DNA of 14,308 nucleotides, from NCBI GenBank assembly GCA_919902625.1, contig CAKKRO010000087.1:2088-16395 (forward strand), read 5' to 3'. The notes below the pieces were generated by a model, which was not told the DNA's origin, ran no database searches, and worked only from the letters and a program-made list of their open reading frames with translations. The stretch is from Nitrosomonadaceae bacterium. Its GTDB lineage: Bacteria; Pseudomonadota; Gammaproteobacteria; Burkholderiales; Nitrosomonadaceae. Position numbers and translations under genes: made by a program. Positions 7,257-14,308 of this stretch are shown here, piece by piece; the stretch's first letter is position 1, and each line of letters starts with the position of its first letter.

Positions 7257-7283
7257 CAAAAAGAAAAAACTCGGAGAAATGAT

Positions 7284-7490
7284 ATGAGATTCAGCGTAAC
7301 AATTGATCGCGACGAGGATGGTATCTGGGTTGTAGAATGTCCGTCCATCCCTGGTTGCGTTAGTCAAGGTCAGACTAAGGATGAGGCATTAGAAAACATC
7401 CGGGATGCAATTTATCAGTGCCTTCAGGTGCGCATGGAACACGGCCTGCCTTTGACTATCGAAACCCGGCAAGTCGAAGTGGCCGCATAA
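7284..7490 (+). CDS. hicB: HicB-family antitoxin, short form
   Basis: This 68-residue protein has the HicB signature: an opening strand RFSVTIDRDEDGIWVVECPSIPGC, then SQGQTKDEALENIRDAI, the partial RNase-H-like fold that binds and inhibits HicA. It lacks the C-terminal helix-turn-helix or ribbon-helix-helix seen in longer HicB proteins such as that of E. coli (about 138 residues). GGAG at 7273-7276 lies seven bases ahead of the ATG, a strong ribosome site, as expected for an antitoxin made in excess. The stop overlaps the start of hicA by one base (TAATG), so the two are translationally coupled. The order antitoxin-then-toxin is the reverse of E. coli hicAB but common for the short form. Confidence 0.9.
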   Translation: MRFSVTIDRDEDGIWVVECPSIPGCVSQGQTKDEALENIRDAIYQCLQVRMEHGLPLTIETRQVEVAA

Positions 7491-7714
7491 TGCCGTCTGC
7501 GCTTCCCATTCTCAGCGGACGTGAGGTTGTTCGTGTATTTGAGTCATTGGAATGGCACATTGCACGGCAAAGCGGGAGCCACATTGTCATGGTTAAAGAA
7601 GGAGAAATTGTCACATTGTCAATTCCCGATCACCGGGAAGTCGCGAAAGGTACACTACGAAGCCTCATTCGCACAGCGGGTTTGACCATGGCCGAATTTA
7701 CAGCAGCAGTGTAA
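7490..7714 (+). CDS. hicA: HicA-family mRNA interferase toxin
   Basis: This 74-residue protein has the double-stranded-RNA-binding-like HicA fold. LSGREVVRVFESLEWHIARQ is the first helix and strand, GSHIVM contains the catalytic His31, SIPDH (44-48) is the conserved proline-histidine strand, and KGTLRSLIRTAGLTMAEF is the closing helix. HicA cuts mRNA and stops growth when freed from HicB. The ATG at 7490 is chosen because it overlaps the hicB stop and starts the fold; a longer frame from 7418 lies wholly inside hicB and adds unrelated sequence. All visible catalytic and fold residues are present, so the toxin looks intact. Confidence 0.9.
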   Translation: MPSALPILSGREVVRVFESLEWHIARQSGSHIVMVKEGEIVTLSIPDHREVAKGTLRSLIRTAGLTMAEFTAAV

Positions 7715-7813
7715 CCTGCCTGGGAACCTTGAGATTTATGCTGCCGCGTTTCAACGCCGCCTTAAAAATAAGTTAGAATACGTCTTTTAGACTATTTTAT
7801 CGGGAGTTCCTGG
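7715..7813 (+). promoter_or_regulatory. Intergenic region with possible ilvE promoter
   Basis: This is 99 bases between hicA and the aminotransferase. TAGAAT at 7774-7779 resembles a -10 element, with TTTCAA at 7749-7754 as a weak -35 at 19-base spacing. GGGAG at 7802-7806 is the ribosome site for the next gene. The change from an accessory pair to a housekeeping gene makes a promoter here likely, but the exact site is uncertain. Confidence 0.3.
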
Positions 7814-8734
7814 ATGTCAATGGCTGACCGTGACGGTGTAATCTGGTATGACGGGAAAATGGTTCCCTGGCGGGATGCCAATACGCATGTCTTAACCCAC
7901 ACCCTGCATTATGGATTAGGTGTCTTTGAAGGGCTGCGTGCTTATGAAACGGCGCAAGGGCCGGCAATATTCCGTTTACAGGAACATACCGACCGTTTAT
8001 TTAATTCGGCGCATATTTTCATGATGAAGATGCCTTATGACAAGGCCACCTTGATGCAAGCGCAATGTGATGTGGTCAAACAAAATAAACTGGCTTCCGG
8101 GTATATCCGGCCCATTGCTTTCTATGGCGCTGAAGCGATGGGGCTTTCCGCCAAAACGCTCTCCACGCATGTTGCCATCGCAGCCTGGCCGTGGGGGACT
8201 TATCTGGGTCCTGAAAGTCTTGAGAACGGTATTCGCGTCAAGACTTCCTCGTTTACCCGGCACCATGTCAATATCAATATGTGCCGTGCCAAATCGGTAA
8301 CAACCTATGCCAATTCAATCCTGGCGCATCAGGAAGTTGCATTGAATGGCTATGATGAAGCTTTGTTACTGGATGTCGAAGGTTATGTGGCCGAGGGATC
8401 CGGGGAAAATATTTTTATCGTTAAAAAAGGCAAGATCTATACCCCTGATCTAACGTCATGCCTGGAAGGGATTACCCGCGCATCCGTGATTGAGTTAGCG
8501 GCGGAAATTGGCATCCCCGTCATTGAAAAACGCATCACCCGCGATGAAATTTACTGTGCTGACGAGGCTTTCTTCACGGGTACGGCGGCTGAAGTCACGC
8601 CTATTCGCGAACTGGATAATCGCATCATCGGATGCGGCAAACGCGGACCGGTCACCACGCAAATACAAACCTTATTCTTTGATTGCGTCAAAGGCAGAGC
8701 CAGCCATCACGCTGACTGGCTTACCTTTGTTTAA
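7814..8734 (+). CDS. ilvE: Branched-chain amino acid aminotransferase
   Basis: This is a 306-residue class IV PLP aminotransferase that makes leucine, isoleucine and valine from their 2-oxo acids with glutamate as donor. The typical opening is present (IWYDGKMVPWRDANTHVLTH), then HYGLGVFEGLRAY at 32-44. The PLP-binding lysine is Lys160 in CRAKSVTTYANSILA. GYDEALLLD (179-187) and AEGSGENIFIV (193-203) bind the cofactor phosphate and substrate, and CLEGITRASVIELA (216-229) and FFTGTAAEVTPI (253-264) finish the active site. The length is normal for the family. GGGAG seven bases ahead of the ATG supports the start; another ATG lies two codons in. The CHCC zinc-finger gene follows after 24 bases. 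Confidence 0.95.
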   Translation: MSMADRDGVIWYDGKMVPWRDANTHVLTHTLHYGLGVFEGLRAYETAQGPAIFRLQEHTDRLFNSAHIFMMKMPYDKATLMQAQCDVVKQNKLASGYIRPIAFYGAEAMGLSAKTLSTHVAIAAWPWGTYLGPESLENGIRVKTSSFTRHHVNINMCRAKSVTTYANSILAHQEVALNGYDEALLLDVEGYVAEGSGENIFIVKKGKIYTPDLTSCLEGITRASVIELAAEIGIPVIEKRITRDEIYCADEAFFTGTAAEVTPIRELDNRIIGCGKRGPVTTQIQTLFFDCVKGRASHHADWLTFV

Positions 8735-8758
8735 TACAGCTTCGATGGAGTTACTTTT

Positions 8759-8962
8759 ATGAATCAGCAGACCGATAACAAGACACGTGAAATCGAAATT
8801 ACCGCCGATGATTTGCCCTTGCACTGCCCCACCCCATCCATGATGTTGTGGAATTCGCACCCGCGGGTTTTTCTTCCCATCGAAGCGACAGGGGAAGCAT
8901 TATGTCCTTACTGCGGCACCCATTACACCCTCAAAGGCGGCGCTGTGGCAGGACATCATTAA
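8759..8962 (+). CDS. Small CHCC zinc-finger protein
   Basis: This 67-residue protein has the zf-CHCC pattern: Cys23 (LHCP), His34 (NSHPRVFLPI), then Cys49 and Cys52 (CPYCGTHY). The same zinc knuckle occurs in the NDUFS6 subunit of mitochondrial complex I and in many small bacterial proteins. In betaproteobacteria such a gene often follows ilvE, as here. Its exact role in bacteria is not established. GGAG at 8747-8750, eight bases ahead of the ATG, supports the start and points to co-expression with ilvE. Confidence 0.9.
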   Translation: MNQQTDNKTREIEITADDLPLHCPTPSMMLWNSHPRVFLPIEATGEALCPYCGTHYTLKGGAVAGHH

Positions 8963-8965
8963 TGC

Positions 8966-9004
8966 TACTTTAAATACCACAACATACGATGGCATTTAAA
9001 AGTA
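8966..9004. other. Long imperfect hairpin between zinc-finger and mutase genes
   Basis: The arm 8966-8979 is the near-perfect inverted complement of 8990-9004: TACTTTAAAT faces ATTTAAAAGTA, and CCA faces TGG, with one mismatch, one bulged A and a ten-base loop. It starts four bases after the zinc-finger stop. No T-run follows, so it is not a classical terminator on the plus strand. It could stabilise a 3' end, act as a processing site, or be an operator for the mutase operon. Confidence 0.45.
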
Positions 9005-9032
9005 TCTGCACCGTCTAAAAATACTCTAATTA

Positions 9033-10421
9033 ATGAGTGATGCCATGTATAAAATTCCTCATGAAATTTTCAAAGCTTATGATATTCGGGGCATTGTTGG
9101 CAAAACGATCACTGTCGATCATGTTGAAGTCATCGGCCATGCCATTGGCTCCGAAGCGCGCGCAAGAAATCTGACGGCAATCGCCATCGGCCGTGATGGC
9201 CGGTTATCAGGAGCCGGGCTATCCCAGGCACTGGCGCGCGGCATCCAGAAAAGCGGCATGCATGTTGTCGATGTTGGAATGGTAGCCACTCCCATGCTCT
9301 ACTTCGCTGCCCATGAGTTGTGCCAGTACTCCGGGGTCATGGTGACCGGCAGTCATAATCCGCCCGAATACAATGGCTTTAAAATTGTTCTGGGAGGCGA
9401 GACCTTGGCGGCAGATACCATCCAGGCGCTGCGTTTACGCATAGAAAATAATGATTTTACTCACGGTGCCGGCAATTATTCCGGGCACGATATTGTCACG
9501 GCCTATCTTGAACGAATCACGCGTGACATCCATCTGACTCGCCCCATCAAAATTATTGTTGATTGCGGTAATGGCGTCGCTGGCGCATTTGCCCCAACCC
9601 TTTATCGCCGCCTGGGTTGCGAAGTGATCGAGTTATTCTGCGAGGTGGATGGATCATTCCCCAATCACCATCCCGATCCATCGGTGCCAGACAATCTGCG
9701 CGATGTCATTCAGACGCTTAAAACATCCGATGCCGAGATCGGATTGGCTTTTGATGGTGACGGCGATCGATTGGGCATTGTAACCAAAGACGGCAGTATC
9801 ATTAATCCTGATCGCCAGTTAATGTTGTTCGCTGCTGATGTATTATCCAGGAACCCCGGTGGCAAAATCATCTTTGATGTGAAATGTACGCGTAACCTGG
9901 CTCCCTGGATCAGTCAGCATGGCGGCACGCCGATTATGTGGAAAACGGGTCATTCTTTCATTAAAGCCAAATTACAAGAATCAAAAGCCTTATTAGCCGG
10001 TGAAATGAGCGGACATTTGTTTTTCAAGGAACGCTGGTACGGATTTGATGACGGCTTATACGCCGGTGCGCGGCTATTGGAATTACTGAGTCATCAGGCG
10101 GATATCAGCGCAGCACTCAACAATCTGCCTGACAGCATTAACACCCCGGAACTGCAAATCCGTGTTGCAGAAGGTGAAAACCACGCACTCATTGCACAAC
10201 TACAGAAAAACGCAGCTTTTAATCACCCGCAACAAGTCATCACCATTGATGGGCTACGAGTTGAGTACAGTGATGGTTTTGGTCTGGCACGGGCTTCTAA
10301 TACCACGCCGGTTGTTGTGTTACGTTTTGAAGCCGATAATGAATCCGCCTTGAAACGTATTCAGGAAGACTTCCGTCACAATATTTTGCAGGCCAAACCG
10401 GATGCTCGCCTCCCTTTCTAG
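9033..10421 (+). CDS. Phosphomannomutase/phosphoglucomutase
   Basis: This is a 462-residue alpha-D-phosphohexomutase of the AlgC/ManB type that interconverts hexose 6- and 1-phosphates for making sugar nucleotides for surface polysaccharides and LPS. The opening IFKAYDIRGIVG is typical. The phosphoserine loop is VTGSHNPPEYNGFK with Ser107. The metal loop DGDGDRLG has Asp241, Asp243 and Asp245. The sugar-binding loop is GEMSGHLFF (323-331), and the C-terminal phosphate-binding loop is RASNTTPVVVLRFE (420-433). All four landmarks are intact and the length matches the bifunctional PMM/PGM enzymes. Neither the ATG at 9033 nor the one at 9045 has a strong ribosome site; the latter has a GAG about six bases ahead and starts closer to the conserved part. 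The NAD+ synthetase follows after 24 bases. Confidence 0.95.
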   Translation: MSDAMYKIPHEIFKAYDIRGIVGKTITVDHVEVIGHAIGSEARARNLTAIAIGRDGRLSGAGLSQALARGIQKSGMHVVDVGMVATPMLYFAAHELCQYSGVMVTGSHNPPEYNGFKIVLGGETLAADTIQALRLRIENNDFTHGAGNYSGHDIVTAYLERITRDIHLTRPIKIIVDCGNGVAGAFAPTLYRRLGCEVIELFCEVDGSFPNHHPDPSVPDNLRDVIQTLKTSDAEIGLAFDGDGDRLGIVTKDGSIINPDRQLMLFAADVLSRNPGGKIIFDVKCTRNLAPWISQHGGTPIMWKTGHSFIKAKLQESKALLAGEMSGHLFFKERWYGFDDGLYAGARLLELLSHQADISAALNNLPDSINTPELQIRVAEGENHALIAQLQKNAAFNHPQQVITIDGLRVEYSDGFGLARASNTTPVVVLRFEADNESALKRIQEDFRHNILQAKPDARLPF

Positions 10422-10445
10422 CCAGAAATAGCATTCCGGCACATC

Positions 10446-12074
10446 ATGAAAATTGCCATTGCCCAGATCAATTGCACCGTCGGTGACATGCCCGGCAATG
10501 CTGCAAAGATACTGGATGCCGTGAAACAGGCAAAACAGGCCGGGGCCGGGCTGATCATAACCCCCGAATTAGCTTTATCGGGATACCCTCCCGCTGATTT
10601 ATTATTACGTGAAGCTTTTTGCCAATCCTGCAGCGATGCATTAACAGGCTTGGTTAAAGCGGTTGATGGCATCACATTGATTGTGGGTCACCCCGGTTTC
10701 CGGGACGGCAAACTGTTTAATGCCGCTTCAGTGATTCAGAACGGCAAGATCATCCAGACCTATTACAAAAGAATCCTTAATAAAACGGCCTTCTTCGACG
10801 AGTCTTACTATTTTGATACCGGCTCTGAGCCATGTATCCTTGAGCTGGCTGGCATAAAATTCGGCATTTATATTTGCGCTGATTTCTGGCTCGGCGATTT
10901 ATCCATTGAAGCAAACCGCCGTGATTTTGATATTGTATTAGTCCTCAGTGCTTCGGCTTACCATATCAACAAGCAAGTTTCACGTTATCAGATCACTCAC
11001 CGGTTTATTCAACATAGCGGCATCTCCGTTATCCATGCCAATCTGGTGGGTGGACAGGACGAATTGGTTTTTGATGGCGCTTCTTTTGTAATGAACCGGC
11101 AAGGGGAGCTCACTCATCAACTGGGTGAATTTGTTGAAACTATTGAACTGATAGAGATCCAGAACAAACAACCCGCCAAAGGCAAACTGACAACGCCGCA
11201 ATCCTCTATGGCCAGTATCTATCAGGCTTTATGTTTAGGGGTTAAAGACTATGTTCGTAAAAATGGCTTTCCGGGCGCCCTTTTAGGTCTTTCGGGGGGT
11301 GTGGATTCAGCATTGACACTGGCCATTGCGGTGGATGCATTGGGCGCGGACAACGTAAAAACCGTCATGATGCCGTCTCAGTACACCGCTAATATCAGCC
11401 TGGATGACGCCCATGAAATGGCTGAATTATTAGGTGTTAAACACTATGAATGCAGTATCACTGCATTATTTGAGCAATATCTGCTAAAAATAGAAACAGA
11501 TTTTCAGATCTTGCCTGATTCCACCGGGTCTAGCGCCATGCCGGAGAATTTACAAGCGCGCATACGCGGCACTTTATTGATGGCGCTCTCCAACCAATCA
11601 GGCTCGATTGTACTGACTACGGGTAATAAATCGGAGATAGCGGTGGGTTATTGCACGCTGTATGGTGATATGGCGGGCGGCTTTGCGGTATTAAAAGATG
11701 TCAGTAAAACGATGGTTTACCAATTGTGTGAATACCGGAACCAAATGAGTCGGGTCATTCCTGAGCGCATCATACGACGTGCGCCATCGGCTGAATTACG
11801 GCCTGATCAAACGGATCAGGACACTTTACCGCCCTATGAAATTTTAGATGCGATTATAGAAGCCTATGTAGAAAAGAACTTCTCACCGGCTGAAATTATC
11901 GCATTGAATTACAACGCATCCGATGTAAAAAAAGTTATTCATCTCATTCATAGGAATGAATATAAACGTTGCCAGGCCCCGCCCGGCATCCGTATCACCC
12001 AGCGCGATTTTGGTACGGCATGGCATTACCCCATCACATCCAGTTATAAAGTCTGGTCTGCAATCCAACGATGA
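10446..12074 (+). CDS. nadE: NAD+ synthetase, glutamine-dependent type
   Basis: This 542-residue enzyme makes NAD+ from nicotinic acid adenine dinucleotide, the last step of NAD biosynthesis. The N-terminal nitrilase-like glutaminase domain (1-245) keeps the triad Glu41 (TPELALSGYPP), Lys108 (YYKRIL) and Cys144 (IYICADFW), and VGGQDELVFDG (201-211) is normal. The C-terminal synthetase domain has the ATP-pyrophosphatase loop SGGVDS (283-288), NLQARIRG (368-375), GNKSE (393-397), GDMAGGF (407-413) and RAPSAELRPDQTDQDTLPPY (445-464). Length fits the family. Two normally conserved glutaminase stretches differ: the usual Leu-Pro-Asn-Tyr after the Lys reads Leu-Asn-Lys-Thr, and Cys-Glu-Asp reads Cys-Ala-Asp. 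The synthetase half looks standard. It is probably co-transcribed with the mutase upstream (24 bases) and perhaps the protease downstream (44 bases). Confidence 0.93.
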   Translation: MKIAIAQINCTVGDMPGNAAKILDAVKQAKQAGAGLIITPELALSGYPPADLLLREAFCQSCSDALTGLVKAVDGITLIVGHPGFRDGKLFNAASVIQNGKIIQTYYKRILNKTAFFDESYYFDTGSEPCILELAGIKFGIYICADFWLGDLSIEANRRDFDIVLVLSASAYHINKQVSRYQITHRFIQHSGISVIHANLVGGQDELVFDGASFVMNRQGELTHQLGEFVETIELIEIQNKQPAKGKLTTPQSSMASIYQALCLGVKDYVRKNGFPGALLGLSGGVDSALTLAIAVDALGADNVKTVMMPSQYTANISLDDAHEMAELLGVKHYECSITALFEQYLLKIETDFQILPDSTGSSAMPENLQARIRGTLLMALSNQSGSIVLTTGNKSEIAVGYCTLYGDMAGGFAVLKDVSKTMVYQLCEYRNQMSRVIPERIIRRAPSAELRPDQTDQDTLPPYEILDAIIEAYVEKNFSPAEIIALNYNASDVKKVIHLIHRNEYKRCQAPPGIRITQRDFGTAWHYPITSSYKVWSAIQR

Positions 12075-12118
12075 ATAGGATCGGTGGAACTTGAATAATC
12101 AATAGATATCTTATTGTC

Positions 12119-13630
12119 ATGAAATTAATTGTCTTGATAATTACGCTATCGATTCTGTTTCCAGCCGGCATTTATGCACACGAACTACCTGATCTGGGAG
12201 ACGTGTCGCAAGCCACCATCACACCTCATCAGGAACGTCAGATTGGCCTGCGGATCATGCGCCAGATCCGTGCTGATCCCAGCTATCTGGATGATCCTGA
12301 GATAGCCAGTTATCTCAGCAATCTCGGGCATAAATTAATCGCCAATTCGGATGAAACCAGTGCAGGTCAATTATTTGAATTTTTTGCAGTACAGGATTCG
12401 TCCATCAACGCATTTGCTTTGCCGGGTGGATTCATGGGATTTAACAGTGGTCTCATCGTCGCTGCCCAGAGCGAATCCGAGCTGGCGGCCGTGATGTCGC
12501 ATGAAATCGCCCATGTGACACAAAAACACTTGGCACGCATGATTGCCGGGCAAAAATTCGATATGGTCAAATCGTTGGCTGCGCTTGCAGCCGCTATTAT
12601 TGCGGCCCGTTCCAATCCGCAAGCGAGCCAGGCTATATTGGTCGCTTCCCAAGCCAGCATGATTCAATCAAAACTGGATTTTACCCGCAAACATGAAAAA
12701 GAAGCCGATCGGATCGGTTTAAGTATTCTATTGGATGCGGGATTCGATCCCCAAGGGATGTCTGCTTTTTTTGAACGCCTGCAAAAAGCCGGACGATTCC
12801 ATGAAAATGGCGCCCCTTCCTATCTGCGCACCCACCCTATTACTTTTGAGCGTATCGCCGACATCCAGAATCGCACCCGCGAAATGCCTTACCGTCAAGT
12901 TCCTGATAGCATTGATTTTTTACTGGTGCGTGCCAAACTGCGTGCCCTGCAAGGTAAATCGCATGACGCGGCCGCACAATTTAAATCACGCTTAGCTGAG
13001 AAACGTTACAGCAACGAAGCGGTTGAGCGCTATGGTTATATCCATGCGTTACTACGGGACAAGAAATACAAACAGGCCGGTAATGAACTGGATCATTTAT
13101 ATCAAATGCTACAGCGCGACTCCTCCTCATCCATTCTGACCGATCATCTATTGGGGAAAACAGTGCGGGTTGAGTATAAAAATGTGATTGCCGGAGCCAT
13201 GATTGAAACCCTCTCAGCCAGCGTGAAACTGGCTAATGGAAAGATTACCGAGGCATTCGATACCTACAAGAATGCATTGAGGATTTATCCGCAACACCGT
13301 GCACTCATCCATGGATATGCGCGCGCTTTAATACAAAACAAACAGGTTGAAACAGCGCTTGAATTTGTTAACAAGCAATTACAGTTCATGCAAAACGACC
13401 CCCAGCTGTATAGCTTACAGGCTCAATGCTATGCCTTATTAGGTGATAGAATGCTCAAGCACCGCGCGCAAGCTGAGGTTTATTTTCTAAAGGGGCACTA
13501 TGCAGGCGCTATTGATCAATTACAAACCGCACTTCAGAACGACAATGGCAATTTTTATCAGTTATCCAGTGTTGAAGCACGCCTAAAACAAATACAGACG
13601 CTGAGAGCCGAAGAAGAGAAAGAAAAATAA
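12119..13630 (+). CDS. bepA: BepA/YfgC-like periplasmic M48 metalloprotease with TPR-like repeats
   Basis: This 503-residue exported protein begins with a signal peptide (MKLIVLIITLSILFPAGIYA, probable cleavage after residue 20). The peptidase M48 domain has the zinc motif HEIAH with His128 and His132, catalytic Glu129, and a third ligand Glu195 in HEKEADRIG. SINAFALPGGFMGFNSGL (95-112) is the usual strand ahead of the active site, and His239 in RTHP matches a conserved histidine in the family. Residues 265-490 are helical repeats of TPR type, for example ITEAFDTYKNALRIYPQH. In E. coli BepA sits in the periplasm, works with the BAM complex and helps assemble or degrade LptD. The domain order and length match. 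The start has no strong ribosome site but is set by the signal peptide. Confidence 0.92.
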   Translation: MKLIVLIITLSILFPAGIYAHELPDLGDVSQATITPHQERQIGLRIMRQIRADPSYLDDPEIASYLSNLGHKLIANSDETSAGQLFEFFAVQDSSINAFALPGGFMGFNSGLIVAAQSESELAAVMSHEIAHVTQKHLARMIAGQKFDMVKSLAALAAAIIAARSNPQASQAILVASQASMIQSKLDFTRKHEKEADRIGLSILLDAGFDPQGMSAFFERLQKAGRFHENGAPSYLRTHPITFERIADIQNRTREMPYRQVPDSIDFLLVRAKLRALQGKSHDAAAQFKSRLAEKRYSNEAVERYGYIHALLRDKKYKQAGNELDHLYQMLQRDSSSSILTDHLLGKTVRVEYKNVIAGAMIETLSASVKLANGKITEAFDTYKNALRIYPQHRALIHGYARALIQNKQVETALEFVNKQLQFMQNDPQLYSLQAQCYALLGDRMLKHRAQAEVYFLKGHYAGAIDQLQTALQNDNGNFYQLSSVEARLKQIQTLRAEEEKEK

Positions 13631-13676
13631 AAGAATTACCCTTAATCCAGGATCGTATCTAATCAAGTGTCTCTAA

Positions 13677-14308
13677 ATGTTTACTTTTAGCATCAAACGA
13701 ATTGTCATTGTTTTCATTCTGATCTCTGTCACTGCTGCCTATTGGTTCAGCGGTAAAAAGGATGAGTCCGACGAAGGTCAATATAGAACACGGAATATTG
13801 AACAGGGAGACATCATACAAACGATATCCGCCAACGGGACGCTGACACCCGTTGTACTGGTCAATGTGGGTACCCAGGTATCCGGCACTGTTGCAAAGCT
13901 ATATGCGGATTATAACGATCAAGTGGAAACCGGCCAGATATTAGCCGAACTGGACCCCGCTTTGTTGCAGGCGCAATTACAGCAATCCAAAGCAAATCTT
14001 CTCAGCGCACAGGCCACATTAAGAATGGCTGATAGCAAATTAAAGCGCCACCGGTTGCTCAAAGAAAGAGAATTCATCTCGCCGGATGCATTCGAGGTGA
14101 TCGAACAGGAAACAGAAGCAGCACGCGCGCAACTCGCAATCAGTAAAGCCCAGGTTGAACGTGATCAAGCCAACCTCAATTACAGTGTGATCAAATCTCC
14201 CATATCGGGCGTTGTCATTGCCCGCAGCGTCGATATTGGCCAGACAGTGGCGGCAAATTTTCAAACACCCACCTTGTTCCAGATAGCCAAAGATCTGCGC
14301 CAGATGCA
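13677..14308 (+). CDS. MacA-like periplasmic adaptor of an efflux system, N-terminal part (cut by right edge)
   Basis: From the ATG at 13677 the frame stays open for 210 codons to the window edge. The product starts with a single membrane anchor (about residues 5-24, RIVIVFILISVTAAYWF). A first lipoyl half-motif follows (VNVGTQVSGTVAKLYADYND, then GQILAELDPALL), then a helical hairpin of about 80 residues with coiled-coil character, and the second lipoyl half (SPISGVVIARSVDIGQTVAA). This is the plan of membrane fusion proteins; VGTQVSG and the order of parts are closest to MacA, which bridges the ABC transporter MacB and TolC. The expected macB partner would lie downstream, outside the window. 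It starts 46 bases after bepA with no terminator seen, so co-transcription is possible. Confidence 0.88.
   Translation, partial: MFTFSIKRIVIVFILISVTAAYWFSGKKDESDEGQYRTRNIEQGDIIQTISANGTLTPVVLVNVGTQVSGTVAKLYADYNDQVETGQILAELDPALLQAQLQQSKANLLSAQATLRMADSKLKRHRLLKEREFISPDAFEVIEQETEAARAQLAISKAQVERDQANLNYSVIKSPISGVVIARSVDIGQTVAANFQTPTLFQIAKDLRQM

Noticed and set aside
7418..7489. Longer start for hicA
   Set aside because: It lies fully within hicB and the extra 24 residues do not belong to the HicA fold; the TAATG overlap start at 7490 fits better.
8508..8762. Rightward frame of 84 codons overlapping ilvE
   Set aside because: It is out of frame within the aminotransferase, whose catalytic motifs run through this stretch.
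12367..12667. Two leftward frames of about 98 codons
   Set aside because: Both are shadows of the M48 protease gene, whose zinc motif and signal peptide are clear.
14040..14264. Leftward frame of 74 codons at the right end
   Set aside because: It is a shadow of the MacA-like adaptor frame that runs off the window.

Overview
The window reads as chromosomal DNA of a Gram-negative proteobacterium of middling GC content. I favour a betaproteobacterium, perhaps Nitrosomonadaceae, because an ilvE-type aminotransferase is followed directly by a small CHCC zinc-finger gene, and because a BepA-type periplasmic protease and a MacA-type adaptor require an outer membrane. The taxonomic guess is inference from gene content, not from a marker gene.

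Region 1 (1-4770) is a signalling island. A gene running leftward off the window edge begins with a GAF domain. Divergent from it are four tightly packed rightward genes with gaps of 6, 11 and 15 bases: a soluble GAF-PAS histidine kinase with a phytochrome-like H-box, a single-domain Rcp1/CheY-like receiver, a receiver-PAS-HisKA_3 kinase, and a NarL/FixJ-type DNA-binding response regulator. None of the four shows a membrane segment, so they probably sense cytoplasmic cues. Their order suggests two kinase/regulator pairs that may be linked through the receiver on the second kinase and end in transcription control.

Region 2 (4820-7062) holds a leftward fused alpha/beta-hydrolase/OsmC protein, whose gene converges on the signalling operon. 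Divergent from it is a GpsA-like dehydrogenase in which a normally conserved Arg-Asn pair reads His-His.

Region 3 (7063-7813) is a small accessory patch. It has an intergenic stretch with overlapping inverted repeats, a hicB-hicA toxin-antitoxin pair overlapping by one base, and a candidate promoter and palindrome ahead of the pair.

Region 4 (7814-14308) is mostly housekeeping, all rightward: branched-chain aminotransferase, CHCC zinc-finger protein, a long imperfect hairpin, phosphomannomutase/phosphoglucomutase, NAD+ synthetase with an altered glutaminase pocket, a BepA-like M48 metalloprotease with TPR-like repeats, and the start of a MacA-like efflux adaptor cut by the right edge. The gaps of 24, 44 and 46 bases from the mutase onward allow one transcript.

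The best leads are the four-gene signalling cascade with its divergent GAF partner, the composition shift inside the hybrid kinase, the GpsA-like enzyme with the substituted site, and the unusual glutamine pocket of the NAD+ synthetase. I saw no rRNA, tRNA, CRISPR array, insertion sequence or phage gene.
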